Source of the DNA: Paractinoplanes aksuensis
Lineage (GTDB): Bacteria; Actinomycetota; Actinomycetes; Mycobacteriales; Micromonosporaceae
NCBI RefSeq assembly: GCF_024137025.1
Contig: NZ_JAMYJR010000031.1
Span: 186,001-250,000, forward strand
Reading direction: 5' to 3'
DNA: 64,000 nucleotides
A model generated the notes under the pieces. The model had not been told where the DNA came from. It saw nothing but the letters and a program-made list of their open reading frames with translations, and searched no databases. The position numbers and the translations under genes were made by a program. Below, piece by piece: positions 15,041 to 23,600 of the stretch (the first letter of the stretch is position 1; the number at the start of each line of letters is the position of its first letter).

Positions 15041-16042
15041 TCAGGCCAGCCGGACGCGGGGGTCGATGAGGCCGTAGACCAGGTCGACGATCAGGTTGGC
15101 GATCACGATGAAGCTGGCCGCGATCAGCGTGACGCCCAGGATGATCGGCAGGTCGTTGCCCTGGATCGCAGTGAGCGCCTGATAGCCGAGGCCGCGCAGG
15201 TTGAACACCTTCTCGGTCAGGATGGCGCCGCCGAGGAGCGCGCCGAGGTCCAGACCGAAGACGGTGACGATCGGAGTGAGGCTGGAGCGCAGGGCGTGCT
15301 TGCCGATGACGGCCCGCTCGCGCAGGCCCTTGGCCCGGGCGGTCCGCACGTAGTCCTCGCCGAGGATCTCCAGCATGTTGGCCCGGGTGAGCCGGGCGTA
15401 GGTCGCGGCGAACAGGAAGGCCAGCGTGATCCACGGAAGGATCAGCTGCACGAACCAGTCACCTGGACTTTCGGTGAACGGCACGTACTCGCCCTGGGGC
15501 AACCAGCCGAGCCAGTAGACGAAGATCGCCGACGCCAGCAGACCGGTGAAGTAGATGGGCAGCGAGACACCGGCCAGGGCGCCACCCATCACCACGCGGT
15601 CGAGCACTGTGCCTCTTCGCAGAGCCGAGATCACGCCGGTCGAGATGCCCATGATGAGCCAGAGGACCGCCGCGCCCAGCGCCAGCGACAGGGTGACCGG
15701 GAGGTCGCCGAGCAGCAACGGCGTCACTTCCTGGTCGGTCTTGAACGAGTAGCCCAGGCACGGGGCCGGGCAGTGCTGGACGTCCGGGCCGTTGGCGTAG
15801 TCCCGGCCGGCCACGAGTCCTTTGAGGAACTTGCCGTACTGGACGACGATCGGGTCGTTCAGCCCCATTTTGACGCGGATGCCCTCGACCGAGGCCGCGT
15901 CGGAAGTCTTGCCGATGTAGAGCAGCGCGGGGTCAGTGCCCGTGGCCTTCGGGACCAGGAAGAAGATGCCGAAGGTCACCGCGGTGACCACGAGAAGCGT
16001 GAGGACCGCGTTGAACAGACGCCGAATCAGGTATGCCAGCAC
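15041..16042 (-). CDS. oppB: oligopeptide/dipeptide ABC transporter permease (OppB/DppB type)
   Basis: 333 residues. N-terminal hydrophobic helix (RRLFNAVLTLLVVTAVTFGI), a periplasm-side loop of about 90 residues, then five more membrane helices and the EAA coupling motif region (DYVRTARAKGLRERAVIGKH) that docks on the ATPases. Ends with the typical VDLVYGLIDPRVRLA. In the loop there is a Cys pair (DVQHCPAPCLGYSF) that may form a disulfide outside the membrane. It sits between the binding protein and oppD; the second permease lies upstream of the binding protein rather than next to this one. Confidence 0.93.
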   Translation of the reverse strand: MLAYLIRRLFNAVLTLLVVTAVTFGIFFLVPKATGTDPALLYIGKTSDAASVEGIRVKMGLNDPIVVQYGKFLKGLVAGRDYANGPDVQHCPAPCLGYSFKTDQEVTPLLLGDLPVTLSLALGAAVLWLIMGISTGVISALRRGTVLDRVVMGGALAGVSLPIYFTGLLASAIFVYWLGWLPQGEYVPFTESPGDWFVQLILPWITLAFLFAATYARLTRANMLEILGEDYVRTARAKGLRERAVIGKHALRSSLTPIVTVFGLDLGALLGGAILTEKVFNLRGLGYQALTAIQGNDLPIILGVTLIAASFIVIANLIVDLVYGLIDPRVRLA

Positions 16043-16153
16043 GACGAGCGGCCTGTTGGACGGGCGGGCACCGGATCACTCCGGTGCCCGCCCCTCACGG
16101 GCGGCCTTCACCAACCCTTCGAATAACCCTGTGGACGGTTCGGCCTAGCCGTA

Positions 16154-17926
16154 TTACTTGCCGTCGTTGACGCCGAGGGCCTGGAAGTCCACCTGGCCGA
16201 AGGTGTCGTGGATGTAGACGTTCGTCAGCCGCGGGTTGCGGTAGTTGAGCGCCTTGGCGGAGACCACGGGAAGGTAGTAGGCACCTTCCATGATCTTGGT
16301 GTTGATCTGCTTGTAGTACTCCGCGGCCTTGGTCGGGTCAGCCTCGAGGTTGGCCTTGTCGAACAGCTCGTCGATCGCGGGGTCCTTGATCTCCGGCAGG
16401 TTGTAGTTGCCGTTGGCCGGGATGAAGCGGCTGTCCGAGAGCGGCTGCATGTAGCCGGAGCCGGTCGGGTAGTCGGCCGCCCAGGCGGCCATGATGATCC
16501 CGTAGCCCTTCTTCTTCACGTTGTCGGGCGAACCGGTGACCGACGCCTGCTGCGCACCGTCGTACTGGTCGATCTTGGCGTTGATGCCCACGGCCTTCAG
16601 CGAAGCCTGCAGAGCCTCGGCCGCCTTGACCTCGGTCGCCCGGTTGTTACGAGCGGTGATGGTCAGGTCGAAACCGTTCGGCTTGCCACACTTGGTCAGG
16701 GCCTCCTTGGCCTTGTCCACCTGCGGCTTGCCCTGCTTGCGGTTGAACGGGTCGTAGTTCGCGTCCGAGCCCGCGATGTTCTCGGGCAGCATGCTGGTGC
16801 CGATGTCGCCGGCGGCCAGCGGGCCACCGAAGGCCGCCTGCAGGGCGGTCGGGTCGGCGGCGTAGATCACGGCCTTGCGGCACTCGATGTTGTCGAGCGG
16901 CGCGACCGGGGTGATGCCCGCGTACCGCAGGAAGCCGGACACCGGGTTGTCGGCGTTCTTCTTCAGGTTCGGGTCGCTGAGCAGCTTGGTGCGGGCCGCG
17001 GCCTGCACGCCGACCTGGCCGACGTCGAGGTCGGCGGTGCCGGCCAGCAGACGGCTGTCCAGGTCGTCGGGGTTGGTGGTGATGGTCAGGTTGATCGCGT
17101 CCGGCAGCGCCTTACGGATCGGGTCGGTCGCCGGGTCCCAGTTCGGGTTGCGCACCCACGAGGCGCTCTTGCCGGGCTGGATGTCCTTGAACATGTACGG
17201 GCCGGACGAGGCCGGCTTCTTGCCGTACTGCGCGCCGGTGTCCCGCTTCTGCGGCACCGGGCCCGAGCCTGGCATGGCCAGCAGGTACAGGAAGTCACCG
17301 TTCGGCTTGGCCAGCTTGAAGGTGATGGTCTTGTCGTCCGGCGTGGTGACCGTCTTCAGACCCAGCTTGTCGGGGTCGGTGTCCTTGTACGGACCCTTGT
17401 AGGTCTTGTCCGGGTCGAGCACGCCGGGCAGGTAGACCGGACCGCCCGAGAGGACGTCGCTGGCCCAGACCCGCTCGATGCCGTACTTGATGTCCTTCGA
17501 CGTGATCGGGCTGCCGTCGTCGAACTTGATGCCGTCCCGCAGCTTGAACGTGTAGGTCAGCTTGTCCGCGCTGACCTCGGGCTCGGCCGCGGCCAGGTCG
17601 GGCGTGAGCTTGAGGCCTTCCTTGCCCGGGGTGGCCGAGTAGTCGACCAGCTTGCGGGTGTAAAGGCGGTTCAGGTTCCAGACGAACGCGTAGTAGCCGC
17701 GAACCGGGTCCCACGAGTCGGCATCCTGCGACGACCAGAGGTTGAGGGTTCCGCCCTTGGTCGTGCTGGGGTTGACCACGGTCGTCACGGCGGCGTTGTA
17801 GCCGCCCGCGTCGCCCGAGGCGCCGCCCTTGTCGTCGCTGTCCGAGCTGCCACCGCACGCGGCGGTGGTCAGCCCGAGCGTGACGGCGATGCCAGCGGCT
17901 GCCATCACCCTTTTCTTGCTTGCCAC
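16154..17926 (-). CDS. oppA: peptide ABC transporter substrate-binding lipoprotein (SBP_bac_5)
   Basis: 590 residues. Lipoprotein signal AAAGIAVTLGLTTAACGG with the lipid Cys near residue 24, a short acidic/Gly linker, then family 5 solute-binding protein features: the GGTLNLWSSQDADSWDPVRG start of the domain, YTFKLRDGIKFDDGSPITSK (the hallmark LRDGVKFSDG region), and DYPTGSGYMQPLSDSRFIPA near the C-terminus, where ligand-contacting residues lie. It captures peptides or similar compounds outside the membrane. It stands between the two permease genes with 70-110 base gaps, allowing a separate expression level; a hairpin-rich gap (16043-16153) follows. Confidence 0.93.
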   Translation of the reverse strand: MASKKRVMAAAGIAVTLGLTTAACGGSSDSDDKGGASGDAGGYNAAVTTVVNPSTTKGGTLNLWSSQDADSWDPVRGYYAFVWNLNRLYTRKLVDYSATPGKEGLKLTPDLAAAEPEVSADKLTYTFKLRDGIKFDDGSPITSKDIKYGIERVWASDVLSGGPVYLPGVLDPDKTYKGPYKDTDPDKLGLKTVTTPDDKTITFKLAKPNGDFLYLLAMPGSGPVPQKRDTGAQYGKKPASSGPYMFKDIQPGKSASWVRNPNWDPATDPIRKALPDAINLTITTNPDDLDSRLLAGTADLDVGQVGVQAAARTKLLSDPNLKKNADNPVSGFLRYAGITPVAPLDNIECRKAVIYAADPTALQAAFGGPLAAGDIGTSMLPENIAGSDANYDPFNRKQGKPQVDKAKEALTKCGKPNGFDLTITARNNRATEVKAAEALQASLKAVGINAKIDQYDGAQQASVTGSPDNVKKKGYGIIMAAWAADYPTGSGYMQPLSDSRFIPANGNYNLPEIKDPAIDELFDKANLEADPTKAAEYYKQINTKIMEGAYYLPVVSAKALNYRNPRLTNVYIHDTFGQVDFQALGVNDGK

Positions 17927-17996
17927 CCTGTACTCCTACCTTTTCGAAAGCGAACCCGGCCGGTCCGCGGATATTGCGGAGGTACGACCCGGCGGC

Positions 17997-19001
17997 TCAG
18001 CGAGCCTTCGGGTCGAGCGCGTCGCGCAGGCCGTCTCCGAAGAGGTTGAAGGCCAGCACGGTAATGAAGATCATTCCGCCCGGAATGATCATGTACATGG
18101 GGTCGATCGAGTAGAAGGTCACCGCGTCCGACAACATGCCGCCCCAGGACGGGTTCGGCGGCGGGATACCGACACCGAGGAAGCTCAGCGCGGCCTCGGT
18201 CAGGATGTTGGTCGGGATGATCAGCGTCGTGTAGACGAGGATCGGTGCGGCCAGGTTGGGCAGCAGTTCCTTGAAGAGGATGCGGCCCGAGCGGGCGCCC
18301 ATGCTGCGCGAGGCCTCGACGAACTCGCGTTCGCGCAGGGACAGGGTCTGGCCCCGGACGATGCGGCCGATGTAGGGCCAGCCGAAGAAGCCGATGACGC
18401 CGACCAGCACGAAAACGCGCGACCAGCGGTCGCCGAAGAACAGGAACGAGTCGGGCAGGACCGAGACCAGCGCGATCGCGAACAGCAGCTGGGGGAAGGC
18501 CAGCAGGAAGTCCATGATCCGGCTGATCACCGCGTCGACCCAGCCGCCGAGGAAGCCGGCGGCGAGGCCGAAGATCGTGCCCAGGATCGTCGACAGCACG
18601 GCCGACAGGAAGGCGACGGAGAGCGAGGTCTGCGCGCCGTAGAGGATGCGGCTGAACACGTCACGACCGGACGTCGGCTCGACGCCGAACAGGAACTCCC
18701 GGCTGATGCCACCGAACTTGCCGATCGGCGTGCTGAAGGTCGGATCGATCTGATCGATGTGGTACTCGTCGATCGGGTGTCCGAACCACTTCGTGAGCAC
18801 CGGGGCCAGGATGGCGACGACAATCAGGAAGATGACAACGATGGCACCGGCCATCGCCACTTTGTCCCTCTTGAGCCGACGCCAGGCGATCTGCTTGAGG
18901 GATCGACCCGCGATCGCGGTCTCGCCACCACGACCGTCGGCCGCGTCGGCAACAGGCGCCGTCGACTCTTCCTTGATCGACGCCTCTGGGCCTAGCGACA
19001 T
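17997..19001 (-). CDS. oppC: oligopeptide/dipeptide ABC transporter permease (OppC/DppC type)
   Basis: 334 residues, first gene of the transporter cluster. A 35-residue acidic N-terminal tail precedes KQIAWRRLKRDKVAMAGAIV, the typical OppC start. Next comes a membrane helix, a loop containing EFLFGVEPTSGRDVFSRIL (the GTDxxGRDvxSR consensus of OppC), further helices and the coupling motif REFVEASRSMGARSGRILFK. Ends FGDGLRDALDPKAR as expected. The long 5' region up to recR (19002-19412) should hold its promoter. Confidence 0.93.
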   Translation of the reverse strand: MSLGPEASIKEESTAPVADAADGRGGETAIAGRSLKQIAWRRLKRDKVAMAGAIVVIFLIVVAILAPVLTKWFGHPIDEYHIDQIDPTFSTPIGKFGGISREFLFGVEPTSGRDVFSRILYGAQTSLSVAFLSAVLSTILGTIFGLAAGFLGGWVDAVISRIMDFLLAFPQLLFAIALVSVLPDSFLFFGDRWSRVFVLVGVIGFFGWPYIGRIVRGQTLSLREREFVEASRSMGARSGRILFKELLPNLAAPILVYTTLIIPTNILTEAALSFLGVGIPPPNPSWGGMLSDAVTFYSIDPMYMIIPGGMIFITVLAFNLFGDGLRDALDPKAR

Positions 19002-19412
19002 CTAAGCGCCGGTCCTCTCCCGGGAGGCCGGCCGAGCATGAGTCCACGACCGCCGGCGCACAGGGTTCGGCTAAGAACCCGCGAGACCGGAGGGCGATGG
19101 CCCACGCAGCGAACGGCAACCGATCGGTTATCGCATGCCTCGAGTGCCGACCCTCGTCGCGCGACGGTCAGATCAGACCCACGCCACGAAGGCACTCGAC
19201 GGCGGGTGTGCCGCCATCGGAGGAACACTCACCTACTGCGGTGCTTCAGGTCAAGTTCACCGAGCGCACACGACCAGTTCCGTGTCCCCGCCGTGATGTG
19301 ACCGTGATCTGAGCTGCCGACCAATCGGAAACTACCGGGTAGAAGGGCCGTGAGCAGCAATTCCGGACCAAAACGCTATCTCATCGTGATCATACGATCA
19401 CGATATGTAGAC
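19002..19412. other. intergenic region between oppC and recR, promoter area
   Basis: No credible gene. It holds the upstream region of the minus-strand opp cluster on its left and the 3' flank of recR on its right. The only marked structure is the perfect dyad at 19383-19404. Short frames open here have no domain and no ribosome site. Confidence 0.5.
19383..19404. promoter_or_regulatory. perfect inverted repeat downstream of recR
   Basis: Arms ATCGTGATC (19383-19391) and GATCACGAT (19396-19404) around ATAC, nine bases past the recR stop. It could be a terminator for the dnaX-ybaB-recR transcript, though no U tract follows, or a protein-binding operator for the opp cluster about 380 bases away. 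Confidence 0.5.
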
Positions 19413-20006
19413 CTAGACCGCGCGCCGACCCTCAAAGGCGCGACCGAGAGTAATCTCGTCCGCATACTCCAGGTCACCACCAACCGGCAAACCACTTGCC
19501 AGACGTGTGACTGCGATCCCCATCGGCTTGACCATCAATGCCAGGTAGGTGGCGGTGGCCTCACCCTCGGTATTGGGGTCTGTGGCGAGAATCAACTCCT
19601 TGACCTCGCCGGTGCCGAGCCGCATCAGCAGCTCGCGGATGCGCAGGTTGTCCGGCCCGATGCCCTCGAGCGGATTGATGGCCCCGCCCAGCACGTGGTA
19701 GCGACCCCGGAACTCATTGGTCCGCTCGATCGCCACGACGTCCTTGGGTTCCTCGACGACGCAGAGCACCTCGCTGGTGCGGCGGGTGTCCCGGCAGACC
19801 CGGCACTGCTCCGACTCGGCCACGTTGAAGCAGGTGGTGCAGAACCGCACCAGCTCCTTGACCTTGCGCAGGGCGGTGGACAGCCGGTTGACGTCGGCCG
19901 GGTCCGCGGACAGGACGTGGAAGGCGATCCGCTGGGCGCTCTTCGGGCCGACGCCCGGCAGCCGTCCCAGCTCGTCGATCAGGTCCTGGATGGCGCCTTC
20001 GTACAC
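19413..20006 (-). CDS. recR: recombination protein RecR
   Basis: 197 residues. It works with RecF/RecO to load RecA at gaps. Visible: N-terminal helix-hairpin-helix (LIDELGRLPGVGPKSAQRIA), the four-Cys zinc finger (CTTCFNVAESEQCRVC), and a Toprim domain (VLCVVEEPKDVVAIE, LILATDPNTEGEATATYLA) followed by the conserved ASGLPVGGDLEYADEITL. Length is typical. Four bases separate it from ybaB; the order dnaX-ybaB-recR is conserved widely in bacteria. Confidence 0.97.
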   Translation of the reverse strand: MYEGAIQDLIDELGRLPGVGPKSAQRIAFHVLSADPADVNRLSTALRKVKELVRFCTTCFNVAESEQCRVCRDTRRTSEVLCVVEEPKDVVAIERTNEFRGRYHVLGGAINPLEGIGPDNLRIRELLMRLGTGEVKELILATDPNTEGEATATYLALMVKPMGIAVTRLASGLPVGGDLEYADEITLGRAFEGRRAV

Positions 20007-20010
20007 GCGA

Positions 20011-20334
20011 TCAGAACCCCGGCAGGGTCAGGCCACCGGTGGCCGGGCCCATCTTTTCCTCGGTGAGGGCCCGCTGCGCCTCGGCCGCGTTGTGAATAGC
20101 CGCGAGTACGAGATCTTCCAGCGTCTCGACGTCGTCGGCGTCCACGGCCTTGGGGTCGATCTTCACCGACTTGTACTCGCCGAGCCCCGTCACGGTGACG
20201 GTGACGAGCCCGCCGCCGGAAGTGCCGGTCAGCTCGGCCGCGGCCAGCTCAGCCTGAGCCTCCGCCACCTGCTGCTGCATCTTCTGCGCCTGCTTCATGA
20301 TCTGCTGCATGTTCGGCTGTCCGCCCGGGCGCAT
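20011..20334 (-). CDS. ybaB: YbaB/EbfC nucleoid-associated protein
   Basis: 107 residues from ATG 20334, which has AGGAG at a seven-base spacing; an ATG five codons upstream (20349) overlaps that site. N-terminal MQQIMKQAQKMQQQVAEAQA helix, the conserved VTVTVTGLGEYKSVKIDPKA strands, then LEDLVLAAIHNAAEAQRALT. EbfC-type dimers bind DNA without strong sequence demand. The protein sits between dnaX and recR as in most bacteria. Confidence 0.92.
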   Translation of the reverse strand: MRPGGQPNMQQIMKQAQKMQQQVAEAQAELAAAELTGTSGGGLVTVTVTGLGEYKSVKIDPKAVDADDVETLEDLVLAAIHNAAEAQRALTEEKMGPATGGLTLPGF

Positions 20335-20439
20335 GGCACCGCTCCTCATGTCTGCTCAAAGTCCGCACACGCGCAAGCCCGTCGATATCCACCACGTTCC
20401 CGCGCGCAGTCGCCGCCCAGCGTAGCCGCCACCGCCGCC

Positions 20440-20650
20440 CACGACACCAAGCGCCACTCCCGACACCCGCACCACCGCCGTCACCCCACCGGCGCAGGCG
20501 TTACCACCGCACCTCTCTGGCACAGGCGCAACCACCGCCACCCGCCGAGACTGGCACCACTGCACCACCCCACCGGCGCAAGCACCACCGCGTCACCCCG
20601 GCGCAAGCACCACCGCCGTTATCCCACCGGCGCAGGTGCCACCGGCGGGT
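20440..20650. repeat. imperfect CACCACCGCC / CCCCACCGGCGCAAG repeats between dnaX and ybaB
   Basis: The 310 bases between dnaX and ybaB contain several degenerate copies of a unit of about 30 bases built from CACCACCGCC, GTCACCCC and CACCGGCGCA(A/G)GC. On the plus strand the pattern is Cys-free Thr/Pro-rich if translated, on the minus strand Gly/Ala-rich. No start or ribosome site supports a gene. The break between two genes that are normally 10-60 bases apart suggests repeat expansion. Confidence 0.6.
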
Positions 20651-20659
20651 TCGGCGGCG

Positions 20660-23600
20660 TCAGCTCTCGCCGATCTTCTCGGCGCCGAAGGCTTCCTGGA
20701 GCAGCCGCATCGCCATCTGCTCCCCACTCTCGCGGGCAGTCTTCTCGTCGATCACCTCGTCGAGCGGTTCGTCGCCAGGGTCGAACCCCTCGAACTTCGG
20801 CCCCCGCGACGGCGGCCCGTCGAACTCGGGGTCGTACGGCGCCTCTTCCGTGGGTGAGCCGTCGGACCAGGCCTCACCCACCGGCTTCCCGGCCGGCTTG
20901 GGCCCGGCCGGCCCCCGCGCTCCGGCCGCCGCGGCCCGCGCCGCGGCCAGACCACTGCCCGGTCCGGCATTCCGTCCAGAGGACGCAGTGGCGGCCCCAC
21001 CACCAGCGTTCGGAGGAGCACTGGCCGCCGGGGCCGCGCCGGCCGCGTTCGCGTTCGACCTGGCCGCGCTCGCCCGCGCCGCAGCCGCCCGGGCCGCGGC
21101 CACAGCCGAACTGCCGGCCGCGGCGACCGGGCCGCGTACCTGCTCGCCGTCTTCAGCCTGCGCGGCGTCCGGCGGCCGGGCGTCGTCGCCCGGCCGAGAC
21201 GCAGCGTCCCCGGTCGTCGCCGGGCCAGACCGATCGCCGTCGTCCACCCGCGCGGAGTTCGGCGTCCCACCCTGATCGTTCACACCCAGGGCGTCGGTGC
21301 CCGAACGACCTTCGGCGACCCGGCCCTCGAAACCCGAGCCATCGCGCGGGCCGTCGATCGAGGCCACGGGACGACCATCATCCGTGGACGAGACGTCAGC
21401 CGTCCCCCAACCGCCGTCCGTGTGGGAGCCGCCCACCCCACCGACGGTGTCAGGCCGTCCAGCGGATGCGTCCTCGGCGACGCCAGTCGGCCCGCCAAGC
21501 CCCGCGGCAAGGCCGGTCGGCCCGCCAGGCGCCGCAGCAGGGCCGGTGGCCGGGTCAGACCCCGTAGCAAGGTCAGTTGCATCGGTGAGCCCAGCGGCAA
21601 CGCCGTTGGGCCCGGTAGCTCCTGCCGTCAGGTCGTTCGCCCCACCGGGTCGCCCGGCCAAATCGGTCGGTCTGTTGGCAAGGTCGTCCGGACCGCCACG
21701 GGCAGCTACGAGGCCGTTCGCCCCACCACCGTCCGCTTGGCCCGGATGAGACGAGGCAGAGGTGTTGCCGCTGACCCCGGTCTCAGGACGCGATCCGGCC
21801 TCGGGCGCAGCCTGGCCGTCCTGATCGTCGGACCTGGGCGGGCTGGTCGGGATCGCGCGGACCTCGGGCCAGTCCTCGTCGTCGTCCTCGGCGGGAGCTT
21901 CAGTGACTGTGGAACGGCCGCCGGGCTGGGCTGGTTCCGGCCATCCGTCGTCACCGCCGGAAGCCGGGGCCTCGGGCTGCCGCCGCTGGGCCGATCCCGG
22001 CCATTCATCGTCGCTGCCGGAGGACGGGGTCTCGGGCTGCCGTCGCTGAGCCGGTCCCGGCCATTCGTCGTCGCCGCCGGAAGCTGGGGCCTCCGGCTGG
22101 CGGCGCTGGGTGTGCGGGGCCCGGCCGGCCGTCGCGGGCTGAGTCGCCTGCTGCGCCGTTCCCGATGGGGCGGCACCGGCCGGAGCCACCCCCGTGGGTG
22201 CAGCGGTGGGAGCCGCCGCACGGGCGGGAGCCTGGCGTGGACCGCCGGCGTCCGGCCGCTGGGTGGGCGTGGCCTGGTTGCGCCCCGGCGCTCGTCCGCC
22301 GCCGGATGACCCGCCGCGACCCGGGCCGGAATCGCCGTAGGGGGTCGCGCCCGCGGCGCCGGCGACCTCGCAGTGGATCTGCCACTGGCCGCCGAGCACC
22401 TCGTAGAGCGCGTTGACGATGAGCGCCGCGCCCTGGGTGATGCCCTGCGCGTGCCGAGGGGAAGGCACCGTGAGGATGACGGTCTCGCCGTCGAGCTCGC
22501 GCACGGTGGCGTCGGCCGCCATCGCCCGCAGCACCACGCCGCGCGGCTGCTTCTTGACCTCGGCCAAAACCTCGGGCCAGACCTGGCGTACGGCCTGCGC
22601 CGTCAACTGCCCCGGCCCGGCCGCCGCCGCTTCGACCGCAGCGGCCGCGGGCTCCTCGGGCGCATCCGGCAAAACCCCCGCCGGCTCGCCTCGCCGCTCA
22701 CCAGCACCGCCGGCTCCGGCCGCCCGTGCCTGTCCGGCTGATGAGGGCCCAGATCCACCCTGCGGGGTCTCAGCCCACGCGGCCGCACCGCCCGAAGCGC
22801 CGCTCGGGTCAGCACCGTCCTGCGCCGGCGCGACTGGAGCGGGCGCTGCTGAGACGGGCGCGGCTGAGACGGGCGCGGTTGAGACGGGCGCTGCTGAGAC
22901 GGGCGCGGCTGAGACGGGTCGCTGTGTGGAGGCGTTCTCGGCCACGGGCTCCGCACGCCTGTCGGACGCGACGTGGTCGACCGCCTCGCGGTTCGGCGAC
23001 TCGGCCCGGCGCGCCGACGCGTCCGCACTCGAACCCGCGGACGTGGGCCCAGATTCAGCGGCCCGCGGCTCAACCGGGCGGGTGGGCGCTGTGGTGTCGT
23101 CGGGCTCGTCGTCCCACGGCGGTTCGTCGTGGTCGGGTTCGGGCTCGTCGCCGACTCGACCACGGGCCGCGGCGGGCGTCGTCCCGGCCGCGACGTCGTT
23201 CCAGTCGGGCCCCGCACCCGGGCCACCCGAGACAGTGCCGCCCGCACCCCCGCCACCCGGAACCGCGCCGCCCGAAACCGGCACGGCCGACGCCGGAGCA
23301 GCGGAAACGGGAGCGGCCAAAACAGGCGCGGCCGAAACAGGGGCGGGTGACACAGGCGCGGGTGACACAGGCGCAGCCGAAACGGGAGCCGCTGAAGCAG
23401 GCGCGGCAGAGACAGGGGCCGCCGAAACCGGGGCGGCTGACACAGGAGCAGCTGAGACCGGAGCGGCTGGAGCGGGGGCAGCAGGTGCGCTCGGCTGAGC
23501 GGCCGCCGGACGACCACCAGCACTACCGCCGCGCCGAGCGGCGGCCGCGGCGGCGGCCCGAGCCGCCGACAGCCCGGAGCTACCGCCCCCGTCGGCGGCC

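Noticed and set aside
13989..15434. Longer oppD start far upstream
   Set aside because: The extension runs antiphase through oppB; ATG 15029 has a good ribosome site and gives the family N-terminus.
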